64,000 nt of DNA from Pseudovibrio sp. Alg231-02 (GCF_900143565.1 NZ_FREX01000005.1:124001-188000); one strand, 5' to 3'; positions 35,101 through 44,800 are shown, numbered from the stretch's first letter. Made by a program: numbers and translations. Notes: generated from the letters alone by a model not told the origin.

Positions 35101-35208
35101 ATGGGAAGGCACTGTAAGCAAAAGGAAATTTCATCGTCCGCGCGCTTTGCGGCGAATGGTGAACGTTGCTCAGATGACCAGTTGGTCACACAAAAGAGGA
35201 CACATAAA
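35101..35208 (+). promoter_or_regulatory. candidate ROSE-like RNA thermometer before the hsp20 gene
   Basis: TTGCTC (35166-35171) can pair with the Shine-Dalgarno GAGGA (35196-35200), as in the UYGCU/AGGA pairing of ROSE elements. A nested perfect stem TGACCA/TGGTCA (35175-35188) brings them together. An additional CCGC/GCGG hairpin lies upstream at about 35139-35154. Position in front of an alphaproteobacterial small heat-shock gene fits the class. Not folded by computation. Confidence 0.5.
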
Positions 35209-35673
35209 ATGCGTCATTTCGATCTTACCCCCCTCTACCGTTCCACTGTTGGTTTCGACCGTCTTTTCTCCATGCTGGATTCAGGAACGGAACAACAGGG
35301 CTCAGCCTATCCTCCTTACAACATTGAGCGCACAGGAGAGAGCGCATACCGCATCTCCATGGCAGTCGCCGGTTTTAAGGAAGATGAACTGACGATTGAA
35401 GCTAAAGAACATGTCTTGACTGTTTCCGGCGAGAAAAAGCCTGAAAGCGACGAAAAAGAAGTTCTCTACCGGGGTATCGCCTCCCGCGCTTTTGAACGCC
35501 GCTTCCAGATCGCCGAGTATGTGAAAGTGATTGGCGCAAGTCTGGAGCACGGATTGCTCCACATTGACCTCATCAGAGAAATTCCTGAGGCAAAAAAACC
35601 GCGCAAAATCAACATCACGGCTGGAGACAAAAAAGAACACAAACAAATTGAAGGCGAAACAGTAGCTCACTAA
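35209..35673 (+). CDS. Hsp20-family small heat-shock protein
   Basis: A 154-residue IbpA/HspD-type chaperone that holds unfolding proteins. It starts MRHFDLTPLYRSTVGFDRLF, has an alpha-crystallin domain (about 40-135) with ISMAVAGFKEDELTIEAKE and the ASLEHGLLHIDL signature, and a C-terminal I-N-I anchor (KPRKINI). AGAGGA 8 bases before the ATG is probably masked at low temperature by the leader. The longer frame from 35101 reads into the leader and is not used. Confidence 0.92.
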   Translation: MRHFDLTPLYRSTVGFDRLFSMLDSGTEQQGSAYPPYNIERTGESAYRISMAVAGFKEDELTIEAKEHVLTVSGEKKPESDEKEVLYRGIASRAFERRFQIAEYVKVIGASLEHGLLHIDLIREIPEAKKPRKINITAGDKKEHKQIEGETVAH

Positions 35674-35769
35674 AGCAGCCCCAAGCCCTCGCGAGGACCT
35701 TCCTCCCAAACTCCCACCCTTGCGAGTGGCCACCCTTGTAACATTCTAGATTTTCTGATGTTTCTCCAA

Positions 35770-35919
35770 GATTGATTGGCACGCCCCTGCCAATCAATCT
35801 CACTCAAATCAACAGGTTCCTCCTCCGCAATCCTCCTATGCGGATTTGTCTGGCTGCCTCTCCCCCCAGTAAGGGCCAGACACAATCAACGCCCCGCTTG
35901 CCCCAGCGGGGCGTTCTTT
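35770..35919 (+). ncRNA. candidate small regulatory RNA with CCUCCU loops
   Basis: In order on the plus strand: a perfect 12-bp hairpin GATTGATTGGCA/TGCCAATCAATC; a stem TCCGCA/TGCGGA whose loop is ATCCTCCTA; a stem TGTCTGGC/GCCAGACA whose loop contains CTCCCCCC; and a terminator-like GC hairpin AACGCCCCGC/GCGGGGCGTT followed by CTTTAT. Pyrimidine loops that could pair with Shine-Dalgarno sites are typical of alphaproteobacterial sRNAs (CcsR/cuckoo and MmgR types). No promoter was identified, and I do not recognise a described family. Confidence 0.5.
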
Positions 35920-36145
35920 ATGCGCGCTTCAGCAAGCACAAAGATACTCTCTCTGCATCTGTTTCTATTTTCTGGAATTTCCGCGTTCCCTACGACCACT
36001 CAGCCACTTAAGAATTATCGAGTGGTAAGTTACACGCAAAATAAGAAGGGTAGGTTAGTTCACTTAAGGCCTTGCCTTGAACCCACTGGACTGACACCGC
36101 AAGGGTTGGCCTCTAACACCCTTGCTAACCCCTTGCAGGTGCCCC

Positions 36146-36181
36146 GCTGGTCTGCGGATTTATATCCCTCCGCAGACCAGC
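36146..36181. repeat. perfect 12-bp inverted repeat
   Basis: GCTGGTCTGCGG and CCGCAGACCAGC flank the 12-base loop ATTTATATCCCT. No T run follows on either strand. It lies 68 bases beyond the 3' end of ltaE. Confidence 0.6.
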
Positions 36182-36248
36182 ATTCTATGCTGCATTGCTC
36201 GACACTGCAATCATAAGGTGTAATATCGAATTGAGCAGTCAGATGCGA

Positions 36249-37286
36249 TTACCCGCGCAGATGCTCCAAAAACTCGTCAACCATCTCTGGAGTGGTCGCA
36301 AAACAGGTCACCAAACGTAGGAACACTTCATCTTCTGAGACGAAATCCGCTGGAATATCATAAAACTTCGCACCGGCAGCTTCCAGACGTGCTGCCTGCG
36401 CTTTGGTGAACACCGGGAACAATTCGTTGGCCTGTGGTTCGATCGGCAGTCGCACGCCTTCAATATCGCGCATACCATTGGCAAGACGCATACACATCGC
36501 GTTAGCGTGACGCGCTGAAGCCAGCCAGTCATCGTCCTTCAGGTAACCTTCAAATTGCGCAGAAATAAAGCGCGCCTTTGAGAAGACCTGAGCAGCCCGC
36601 TTGCGCAAATATTCAAAGCCCTCGGACTCTTCAGGGTTGAAGAACACAACAGCTTCTGCACACCAACAACCGTTCTTGGTACCGCCAAAGGACAGAACAT
36701 CCACACCGGCTTTCCATGTCATCTCCGCAGGAGAGACATCCAAAGACACCAACGCATTCGCAAAACGGGCGCCATCCATATGCAACGGCACATTCCGGGA
36801 ATGGGCCACATCTGCCAGTGCCTGAATTTCATCAAGCTGGTAGATGGTTCCAAACTCTGTCACCTGAGAGATGGATACCGCAGCAGGACGGCCATGCATC
36901 GGATTATTATCCGGCACCTTGTCCATCGCTGTACGCAGCGCATCAGGCGTAAGTTTGCCATGCTCGCCGCCGATACCAATCAGCTTGTTACCAGCTGTAA
37001 AGAACTCCGGAGCATGGCACTCATCAACATTGATGTGTGCATCTTCATGACAAAACACTGCCCCACCCGGCTTCGCATAGGTCGCAAGCGCCAGGGAATT
37101 GGCTGCTGTTCCTGTAGAAACCAGAAACACGGCAACTTCTTTTTCAAAGAGATCATTGAATTGCTGCTCAATAGAGCGGCTCAATGGATCAACCCCATAA
37201 GCGGTGGCAAAACCGCTTGTATGGTTCGCAAGTGCAGTCATAACTGCACTCGTCGCACCTGCCCAGTTGTCACTCGCAAAAATCAT
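36249..37286 (-). CDS. ltaE: low-specificity L-threonine aldolase
   Basis: A 345-residue PLP enzyme of the beta-eliminating-lyase family that cleaves threonine and allo-threonine to glycine and acetaldehyde. Signatures are FASDNWAGA at the start, HMDGARFANA with the cofactor-binding Asp, and the PLP lysine in SFGGTKNG. Length and motif order match LtaE. It stands alone between the hairpin-rich spacer and a nuclease-like gene. Confidence 0.93.
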   Translation of the reverse strand: MIFASDNWAGATSAVMTALANHTSGFATAYGVDPLSRSIEQQFNDLFEKEVAVFLVSTGTAANSLALATYAKPGGAVFCHEDAHINVDECHAPEFFTAGNKLIGIGGEHGKLTPDALRTAMDKVPDNNPMHGRPAAVSISQVTEFGTIYQLDEIQALADVAHSRNVPLHMDGARFANALVSLDVSPAEMTWKAGVDVLSFGGTKNGCWCAEAVVFFNPEESEGFEYLRKRAAQVFSKARFISAQFEGYLKDDDWLASARHANAMCMRLANGMRDIEGVRLPIEPQANELFPVFTKAQAARLEAAGAKFYDIPADFVSEDEVFLRLVTCFATTPEMVDEFLEHLRG

Positions 37287-37378
37287 AGGATTTGAATAAC
37301 AACAAACCGAGGGAACTCAAGCCATTTTTGACCTATAGGGCGCAGCTCTCCGCCATAAGCTTTCTAGGTCAACAGCAC

Positions 37379-38224
37379 TTATACAGAGTCTTTGTGCAGT
37401 TGATCCTTCTGAGCATCCGTTTTCAGTGTCAAAACAAGCGGACAATGATCAGAAACCTCAGGCTTTTGAAGCACTTGAAAGTCCATAATCTCGTCAACCC
37501 GATCGATCAGCATGTAATCGGCAAATTTTCCCGGCTTTTTGTAATGGGAGTTCCGAGTGGTTTCGATCCCATAGTGATTGACCAACTCAACAAAACCATC
37601 GTCTTCCAACAAACGAATAGTCTCGCTGCCAGGCTCTACATTAAAGTCGCCACACACCACTCTTAGATCACCGGGCTCAGAAACCGACTGCGAAATATTG
37701 AGCAACCGCTTCGCTTGTTCAAAGCGTTCTGGCGTGTCCTTCTTACCATTCAAGTCACGCAGGCCATGCATATGGGTGATGCTCACGGCACGATCTGTTG
37801 CATAATCATAAACACGAATTCCATGCGCACTGCGAGAGCGTGGATGGTCTCCATAACTTTTCGCAGCATAACCTTTGTGCACAAATCTTTGCACCTGACC
37901 AACGATGGGAAAGGAACGATGCACAAACGTGGCCAGACCCCATTGAGATGAGATAGACTGCTCTTCATCCCAGAGCACACCCTGAGCAGCAGGACAAAAG
38001 ACGGCAACATGTTCAGGCAGTGCCGCACACACATCACGGAAGAAATTTGCCCGCTGAGGTAAGACGTGATCGCCATCCCTATAAGTCAGCCAGTCCTTAT
38101 CGCTTTCCGGTGTATGAACCACCTCTTGCAGACAAAGAACATCAGGCACAGCCTGAGATAAATACGGCAGCAAGTCAGAGTAGAGCGTCCCTCCCCAACC
38201 ATTCAGGCACATGATCTGCAACAC
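37379..38224 (-). CDS. endonuclease/exonuclease/phosphatase family protein
   Basis: A 281-residue metal-dependent phosphoesterase (EEP superfamily). Motifs in order: LNGWGG, LCLQEV (metal Glu), HMHGLRD, CGDFNVEPGS, FADYMLID and the catalytic-His segment SDHCPL. Substrate could be nucleic acid, phosphoinositide or sphingomyelin. No signal peptide. Confidence 0.88.
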   Translation of the reverse strand: MLQIMCLNGWGGTLYSDLLPYLSQAVPDVLCLQEVVHTPESDKDWLTYRDGDHVLPQRANFFRDVCAALPEHVAVFCPAAQGVLWDEEQSISSQWGLATFVHRSFPIVGQVQRFVHKGYAAKSYGDHPRSRSAHGIRVYDYATDRAVSITHMHGLRDLNGKKDTPERFEQAKRLLNISQSVSEPGDLRVVCGDFNVEPGSETIRLLEDDGFVELVNHYGIETTRNSHYKKPGKFADYMLIDRVDEIMDFQVLQKPEVSDHCPLVLTLKTDAQKDQLHKDSV

Positions 38225-38271
38225 GATCTCCCATAGTTCTGAGTGCGCATGCTCCAGTCATATACGCAAAC

Positions 38272-38307
38272 GAAAAAGAGCGTATCACTTCAACAGTGAT
38301 ACGCTCT
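38272..38307 (-). terminator. intrinsic terminator of the bufferin operon
   Basis: Perfect 13-bp arms AGAGCGTATCACT and AGTGATACGCTCT (38307-38295 and 38289-38277) with a 5-base loop, followed by T residues on the minus strand. It lies 48 bases after the doxX stop. Confidence 0.9.
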
Positions 38308-38354
38308 AATATCTATACGTAAATCCGCAGGTTTGTCAGGCTCTCAGTGTAGCC

Positions 38355-38951
38355 TTATGCGTGGCTCTTTGTGTCTGAAACACCAGTTTCGTGGTGAATG
38401 CCAAACCATTTGCCCAGCACCCAGTCCAGCGAGAACACGCCAGGACCACGGATCACAAGCACAGTTGCCAGGAAGATCCACAGTGCGCGCTGATCAAAGA
38501 TCAAAGCAGATGGATGACGATCAAACAGTGCACCGATTGTTGGCATATCAACGCCATGACCAACCACGTCCACAATGGACATAACAATCACGAAGCCAAT
38601 GAAACCAATGCTTGCGGCACGAGTAAACAAGCCGACAACAATCAGTACAGGAATGATAACTTCACCCCAAGTTCCCAAAAGCACAATCAGGCCATATGGG
38701 AAAAACGGGATCTGAGAGATATCGTATCCAGCCGCCTCGGTAATATGCGGCAAGATCTGCGCATATGCACCGGTTGAAGGAAACAAGAACCCAAGCGCGC
38801 CATCACCAAACTTGGTCAGCGCCGAATTCCAGAAGTACATAAACAGGACGCCTGCGAAAAGAAAGCGCGCAGACAAGCCGAGAAACCAGCCTTCAGTTAC
38901 GCGCTCCAGCCAGCCAAATACGCCCTGGTATAAATTTACAAGCATTCTCAT
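38355..38951 (-). CDS. DoxX-family membrane protein of the bufferin operon
   Basis: A 198-residue integral membrane protein from ATG 38951 (GAGGAGGAATCC upstream; the frame is open further but without a site). Four or five hydrophobic segments occur, for example ARFLFAGVLFMYFWNSALTKFG, GLIVLLGTWGEVIIPVLIVVG, IGFIGFVIVMSIVDVVG and LWIFLATVLVI. DoxX proteins commonly close bufferin operons (family knowledge); a redox or membrane role is inferred. It lies 65 bases after bufC. Confidence 0.88.
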   Translation of the reverse strand: MRMLVNLYQGVFGWLERVTEGWFLGLSARFLFAGVLFMYFWNSALTKFGDGALGFLFPSTGAYAQILPHITEAAGYDISQIPFFPYGLIVLLGTWGEVIIPVLIVVGLFTRAASIGFIGFVIVMSIVDVVGHGVDMPTIGALFDRHPSALIFDQRALWIFLATVLVIRGPGVFSLDWVLGKWFGIHHETGVSDTKSHA

Positions 38952-39016
38952 CGGATTCCTCCTCTGGTGCTTTCCACCACTCGGGGGCCTTACCGCCCGG
39001 CCCCTCGCAATCAATA

Positions 39017-39853
39017 TTAAGCTTTGACGTCCACGCTCGCGAACACGCGTGCGCTCAGCAGGCAGCCCAATGCCTGCGACAGATCAAAGAATTTGTAAGA
39101 GGATGAAACCGCTTCTGCAGCTTCTCCCAATGTCTTGCCAAAGAACAGTAAATCAGCGAATGCCGCTACGTCCTGAGCCAATCCGGTCAGTGTCACGTCC
39201 ATATCTGGTCGGCAAATCAAAATCACTTGATCAGCCTCTGGAGTGATGCCTTCCACATCTTCCGAGCGGTTCTGTTTCCAGATCTCGCTAAGCGGAAAAC
39301 GGGAGTAAATCAGTCTATGTGCAGGGATAGGGGTAAACACCGCATCCCCTAGTTTTGCTGGATCAATCTTGGATAACACATCCGGCGCAACAGGCGTCGC
39401 ATTTGGCCCGTGGTAAACACGCAGCCATGCCCATTCCAGCGCAGCAACATCTTTCAGATAGGGATAGTCCGCGAGTGGAGGAAACGCGCCAATGAACTCA
39501 GAGAACTTGCCCCCAAACTCACTCAGTACCGGCTGCTCTGGCGGATGCTTACGAACGAACTCCGCAGCAAGTGCCCGGAAGTAATCACGCCCGACCAAAT
39601 CATGTACTGCTGGAAAGTTGGCAGCCATCGCATCAATCAAGCTCGCCATTACGTTATTGCGATAAACGCCATAACGCTTCTCAGAGGGATGACCATCTCG
39701 CCCTACAACCCCATCGGGCACAGGAACAGCTGGATTCATCAGCCCATCCGAAAACATGTCAAAACCTTGCATGTTCGACTGCAAATCCTGCAAAGGAACG
39801 CCAAAACCTTTCAACGCAATCTTTTCCTTAGTGCTATCAGGCGCTTGGGACAT
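39017..39853 (-). CDS. bufC: BufC-type DUF2063 partner protein
   Basis: A 278-residue protein with an N-terminal DUF2063 (PF09836) helical domain: [46 protein letters not shown] and [19 protein letters not shown]. In bufferin systems this protein carries the precursor to the MNIO enzyme. ATG 39853 has GGGGTG upstream, and the start overlaps the bufB stop by 17 bases, indicating coupled translation. Confidence 0.9.
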   Translation of the reverse strand: MSQAPDSTKEKIALKGFGVPLQDLQSNMQGFDMFSDGLMNPAVPVPDGVVGRDGHPSEKRYGVYRNNVMASLIDAMAANFPAVHDLVGRDYFRALAAEFVRKHPPEQPVLSEFGGKFSEFIGAFPPLADYPYLKDVAALEWAWLRVYHGPNATPVAPDVLSKIDPAKLGDAVFTPIPAHRLIYSRFPLSEIWKQNRSEDVEGITPEADQVILICRPDMDVTLTGLAQDVAAFADLLFFGKTLGEAAEAVSSSYKFFDLSQALGCLLSARVFASVDVKA

Positions 39854-40739
39854 GATCACCCCGCTTGTCAGAGGCTTGGGCCTGCGTCTCAATGTGAGAT
39901 TGTATCACCACATCCGCCTGTTCAGCTTCATAAGCGAGAATTTCCCAGGTCGGAATATTCGCATCCCACTCAATAAGAGTCGGTTGAGGACCAGTCCGGT
40001 CAATTGTCCGCGCATAAAGCGCCCACACAGGATCAGCAACTTTACGATCATGTGCATCGATTAGAAGAGGATAGCCCAGCTCGTCTGTTTCTGGTGCATG
40101 CCCGCCAAGGTGAATTTCCTGAACATGCTCAACCGGGAATCGGTCCACATAATCTTCAGGAGAGCCACCAGAGTTCGTCGCAGAAACAAAGACATTGTTC
40201 ACGTCCAGCAGCAATCCGCAGCCAGTTCGTTTTACAATCTCGCGAAGAAACTCAGTTTCTTCATAGGTACTCTCCTTGAAGATCACATAAGCACTTGGGT
40301 TTTCAAGCAACATCTGACGACCAAGGAAGGTCTGTACTTCATCAATATGGTCGACGACCTGCTGCAATGTCACCTCAGTGTAAGGCAGAGGCAGAAGATC
40401 ATTGAAATACTCGGTGTCGTGCGTTGACCAGGCCAGGTGCTCACTGAAAAGGCCCGGATCATAACGATCAGCGACGTCTTTCACGCGAGAAAGGTGATCC
40501 TTATTCAGTGGATCAGCACCGCCAATAGACAAGCCGACACCATGAAGAGAGATAGGATAATCACGTCGGATCGCTTCAAGGTAACCGTGTGGAGGACCAC
40601 CGGCACCCATATAGTTTTCCGCGTGAATTTCGAAGAAGCCCATATCAGGTTTGTCATTGAGAATACGATGATAATGATCAGCTTTTAAGCCCACGCCACC
40701 TCGTGCAGGTAGTTTTGCATTGACTCTTTGCGCGCACAT
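39837..40739 (-). CDS. bufB: BufB-type MNIO enzyme (DUF692)
   Basis: A 300-residue TIM-barrel protein of the DUF692 family of multinuclear non-heme iron oxidative enzymes, which convert precursor cysteines to thiooxazole-type heterocycles. Metal-ligand segments are [56 protein letters not shown] and [12 protein letters not shown] 40739 has GAGGTACTGAT upstream. It is separated from the precursor gene by a hairpin/T-run attenuator and overlaps bufC. Confidence 0.93.
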   Translation of the reverse strand: MCAQRVNAKLPARGGVGLKADHYHRILNDKPDMGFFEIHAENYMGAGGPPHGYLEAIRRDYPISLHGVGLSIGGADPLNKDHLSRVKDVADRYDPGLFSEHLAWSTHDTEYFNDLLPLPYTEVTLQQVVDHIDEVQTFLGRQMLLENPSAYVIFKESTYEETEFLREIVKRTGCGLLLDVNNVFVSATNSGGSPEDYVDRFPVEHVQEIHLGGHAPETDELGYPLLIDAHDRKVADPVWALYARTIDRTGPQPTLIEWDANIPTWEILAYEAEQADVVIQSHIETQAQASDKRGDHVPSA

Positions 40740-40770
40740 ATCAGTACCTCGTTCTATATTATGACTTCTT

Positions 40771-40808
40771 CTTAAAGAAACACCGGAGGGGAAAAACCCG
40801 CCCCGGTG
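40771..40808 (-). terminator. attenuator between bufA and bufB
   Basis: On the minus strand CACCGGGG (40808-40801) pairs with CCCC (40791-40788) and CCGGTG (40786-40781), followed by TTTCTTTAAG. It lies between the precursor stop and the bufB start, so it should let more precursor than enzyme be made. Confidence 0.65.
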
Positions 40809-40836
40809 CAACGCAGTATATTGTAAAGTAAAGCGA

Positions 40837-41130
40837 TTAGTGAGGCAGATCGCGGGAAAGTTCAGTCAAAGAACCTTTACGGTCACCTGGGACTTCAATG
40901 GATTCACATGTACCGGTTGGTACGAGGGTCCAAGCATTGCCCTGATAGTCAACAGTGGAAGTACCTGCACAAGTGGTGCCAGCGCCCGCTTTACAGTCGT
41001 TTTCACCAGCAAGGGAAACGCCGTAACATTTTTCTTTAGAAGCAGCTTCAGCAACAGTAATGTTTGCACCAGCTACAGCAGCAGTAACAGCGGTTGCAAG
41101 TACAGCAGCGGACAACGTTTTTTTGGACAT
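40837..41130 (-). CDS. bufA1: bufferin-type precursor (DUF2282, BufA1)
   Basis: A 97-residue exported precursor. Signal peptide at 1-30 (cleavage near VAEAA). The mature part has the DUF2282 pattern: Cys35 (KCYGVSLAG), Cys46 (ENDCKAG), Cys54 ([12 protein letters not shown]) and Cys75 (VPTGTCE). In the described Caulobacter bufferins two central cysteines become thiooxazoles and the product binds copper in the periplasm. ATG 41130 has GAGGAGTTTTG upstream; the longer frame to 41232 is not supported. Confidence 0.93.
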   Translation of the reverse strand: MSKKTLSAAVLATAVTAAVAGANITVAEAASKEKCYGVSLAGENDCKAGAGTTCAGTSTVDYQGNAWTLVPTGTCESIEVPGDRKGSLTELSRDLPH

Positions 41131-41829
41131 TTCAAAACTCCTCAAATTGAAATTCGGCGATGTGTTCAACAGGTTTGGTTCGCCTCTGAAGACAGTTCTG
41201 ACAAAAAACTCGATCAATGGGAAATCAAACACATGTTATTTTCACGCGATTAAATCAATAAAATGAGATCATCGTCCTCACAGGTTCGTGAATAGTTGAA
41301 ATATTATTGCATCTAACTTGAGTTTTAGATGCCAATGCGACAATCGGCCTAATAAAATTAAAAGAATAGAAATAAAGACTTTCTGAAACGCTCTTGCTCT
41401 ACCCTCTGAAATCTGGCATGTTCGCGACGCGGAAAAGGACAGGAGTGCTGTCCTTATTATCCCGCATGCGTTGATGACAATCTGGAAGACAGCTTCCAAG
41501 CGATCCACCTAAGAGATCCACACAACGCAAAAGAGAAGGATGTAGGCGCGTTCCCAACGCCGCGACATTCTCCCCCAAATGTGTGCCATGCGGACATATC
41601 GCAATGCACTCGCCAAAGGGGTAAGATAGATCGGAGGAAACTCCGAATGGGCGGCCCTATGTATAAAGAGGCCGTGCTTCATTCGACAGATCCGGGGCAA
41701 GCCGTGCCGGGGCTTCGAACGAGCCGCGAGGAAGACCTCCCCGCGACCCGAACGAGGAAGTGACCTTAACCGGTCACATTGAGATGAGCGAAAGTGAGGC
41801 CAAAAATGGCAGAAAAAGGAGGAAACACG
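41131..41829. other. divergent spacer bufA1 / gltB
   Basis: About 700 bases without a supported gene. A 60-codon frame at 41581-41763 (+) is probably chance because its end lies in stem-forming sequence. It contains an AAGGACAG/CTGTCCTT hairpin (41435-41455) and the structured gltB leader. No ECF sigma/anti-sigma pair accompanies the bufferin operon here. Confidence 0.5.
41631..41829 (+). promoter_or_regulatory. structured gltB leader, candidate cis-regulatory RNA
   Basis: A TCGGAG/CTCCGA stem closed by a GNRA-type GAAA loop (about 41631-41646), two direct copies of CCGGGGC 15 bases apart (41692 and 41707), a CGCGAGG...CGCG stem (41725-41745) and a GTGACC/GGTCAC stem (41760-41777) lie in front of the gltB ribosome-binding site. 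I recognise no described riboswitch. Confidence 0.4.
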
Positions 41830-44800
41830 ATGCATATGAGTGGGGGGGAACCTATGAAAACCCGAGCTACCACCACAGGCACCGTTACGGAAAAACTCCG
41901 CACTGCTGCCACTGAGGGGCTTTACAATCCAGCCAAAGAGCACGATGCCTGTGGCGTCGGCTTTATAGCTAACCTCAAAGGCGCACAATCTCACCACGTG
42001 GTACAAAGCGGCCTTCAGATCGTTGAAAACCTGACACACCGCGGCGCAGTTGGCGCTGACCCATTGATGGGCGACGGTGCAGGTATGCTGACCCAGGTCC
42101 CACACGAGTTTTTCAAAGAAGAATGCTCGAAGATCGGATTCGATCTTCCAGAAGCTGGCGAATACGGCGTTGCGTTCTTCTTCCTTCCACAAGATAAAAA
42201 GCTCCGCGAGCAATGTGAAAGCATCGTTGCGGAATGTGTTTCTGATGAAGGTCTTGAAGTATTAGGCTGGCGTGATGTTCCGGTCGACAATTCTTCTTTG
42301 TCGAAAGCACCGGATATTGCAGCGACAGAACCTGTTTCCCGTCAGTTGTTTGTAACTCTCCCAAACAATACTGATGGCGATATTCTGGAGCGCCGCCTCT
42401 TTATCCTGCGCAAAGTGATCTCCAACGTAGTGCGCGAGAAATCTGAGGGCGTAGAAAAAGGCTTCTACGTCGTTTCCTTCTCCAGCCGCACCATCGTCTA
42501 CAAAGGCATGTTCCTCGCGTACCAGCTTGGCGCTTACTATGACGATCTGCGTGATGAGCGCTTTATCTCTGCGCTGGCGTTGGTTCACCAGCGCTTCTCA
42601 ACCAACACTTTCCCGTCATGGGATCTGGCTCACCCATACCGCATGGTTGCGCACAACGGTGAAATCAACACCTTGCGCGGCAACGTAAACTGGATGGCAG
42701 CCCGTCAGGCATCTGTGTCCTCTCCTGCATTTGGTGACGACATCAACAAACTATGGCCGATCTCTTACGAAGGTCAGTCTGACACAGCATGCTTCGATAA
42801 CGCCTTGGAATTCCTCACTACTGGCGGCTATTCCCTTGCGCATGCAGCTATGATGCTGATCCCGGAAGCGTGGGCCGGCAACCCGCTGATGGACGAAAAC
42901 CGTCGCTCTTTCTACCAATACCATGCCTCTATCATGGAACCATGGGACGGACCTGCAGCGGTAGCCTTCACAGATGGTCGTCAGATTGGCGCAACGCTTG
43001 ATCGTAATGGTCTGCGCCCTGCCCGTTACATCGTCACTGATGATGACTTCGTGGTTATGTCTTCTGAAGTTGGTGTTCTCGACATTCCAGAAGAGAAGAT
43101 CATTCAGAAATGGCGTCTCCAGCCGGGTAAAATGCTTCTGATCGATTTGGAAGAAGGTCGTATTGTTTCTGACGAAGAAATCAAGCGCCAACTCTCCACG
43201 GCAAACCCTTATAAAGACTGGCTGCATCGCACGCAGATGGTTCTTGAAGACCTTCCATCCGTACGTGAACGCGCGCCGGTTGCAGGTGAAACCCTTCTCG
43301 ACCGTCAGCAAGCCTTTGGTTACACGCAGGAAGACATCAAGCTTCTCATGCAGCCAATGGCAACTGTTGGTCAGGAAGCACTGGGGTCTATGGGTACTGA
43401 CACACCTGTGTCCGTCCTCTCAGACAAGTCCAAGCTTCTGTACACCTACTTCAAGCAGAACTTTGCGCAGGTAACCAATCCACCGATCGATCCGATCCGT
43501 GAAGAATTGGTGATGAGCCTCGTGTCCTTCATTGGACCACGTCCGAACCTGTTTGATCTGAAAGGTCTTTCTACCTCCAAACGTCTGGAAGTACGTCAGC
43601 CGATCCTCACCAATGCTGATCTGGAAAAGATCCGCGCTATTGGTGACATTGAAGACAATCAGTTCCAAACCAAAACCCTCGACATCACCTACTCTGCTGA
43701 GAAGAGTACCGAGGGTATGGAAGATGCTCTCGAGCGCTTATGTGCCCGCGCTGAAAAGGCTGTTCATGGTGGTTACAACATCATCATCCTGTCTGACCGC
43801 GTAATCTCACGTGCCCGCATTGCAATTCCTGCACTATTGGCGACAGCTGCTGTTCACAACTACCTGATCCGCAAAGGCCTTCGTACCTCAGTGGGTCTTG
43901 TCGTTGAAACGGGTGAAGCACGCGAAGTTCATCACTTCTGCGTTCTGGCCGGTTATGGTGCAGAGGCAATCAACCCCTATCTCGCATTCGAAACAATCCG
44001 TTCAATGCACTCTGAAGGGTCTTTCCCTGAGGAAGTGGATGAGCATGAAGTTGTCTCTCGCTACATCAAAGCCATCAACAAAGGCATGCTCAAAGTCATG
44101 TCCAAGATGGGCATCTCCACCTATCAGTCTTACTGTGGTGCGCAGATCTTTGATGCGGTTGGCCTGAATTCAGAATTTGTAGAAAAATTCTTCTTCGGTA
44201 CAGCAACAACCATCGAAGGCATCGGCCTGAAAGAAGTTGCTGAAGAGACTGTTGTTCGTCACCACGATGCATTTGAGGATATTCCTGTTCTGCGTCGCTC
44301 GCTGGACGTTGGCGGTGAATATGCATACCGGACCCGTGGCGAAAACCACATGTGGACCCCGGACAGCATCGCCACACTTCAGCATGCAGTACGCAACAAC
44401 TTGCCTGAAAAGTATCTGGAATTCGCCAAGGAAGTGAACGAAGCCTCTGGCCGTTACACAATCCGTGGCATGTTCCGCATCAAATCAGCAGAAGAGCTGG
44501 GACGCCGTCCAGTCAACATCGATGAAGTTGAGTCCGCAGAAGACATCGTAAAGCGCTTTTCAACAGGTGCGATGTCTTTCGGCTCAATCTCTCGCGAAGC
44601 TCATACATCGCTTGCGATTGCCATGAACAAGATTGGCGGCAAATCCAATACTGGTGAAGGTGGCGAAGAAGCCGAACGCTTCAACCCACTGCCGGACGGA
44701 TCTCCAAACCCAATGCGTTCTGCAATCAAGCAGGTTGCATCAGGCCGCTTTGGCGTAACAACCGAATATCTGGTCAACTCTGATATGATCCAGATTAAGG

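Larger units (their letters stand above)
35674..36248. other. hairpin-rich non-coding region
   Basis: 575 bases without a gene, packed with stems. Arms by position: 35770-35781/35788-35799 (12 bp), 35824-35829/35839-35844, 35847-35854/35875-35882, 35888-35897/35906-35915, 36099-36106/36118-36125 and 36146-36157/36170-36181 (12 bp). No repeated unit relates them. Confidence 0.7.

Noticed and set aside
35674..36248. 6S RNA or signal recognition particle RNA in the hairpin-rich spacer
   Set aside because: No long single rod with a central bubble as in 6S, and no conserved GGAAGGAAGCAGCC-type SRP loop.
41631..41760. RNase P RNA, because of GGAGGAAAC-like sequence before gltB
   Set aside because: The other universally conserved RNase P segments are absent and the flanks do not match.
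41581..41763. 60-codon frame upstream of gltB, possible leader peptide
   Set aside because: Covers stem-forming sequence and lacks runs of a regulatory amino acid; kept only as part of the leader region.
41509..42213. Long minus-strand frame across the gltB start
   Set aside because: Antisense shadow of the gltB coding sequence.
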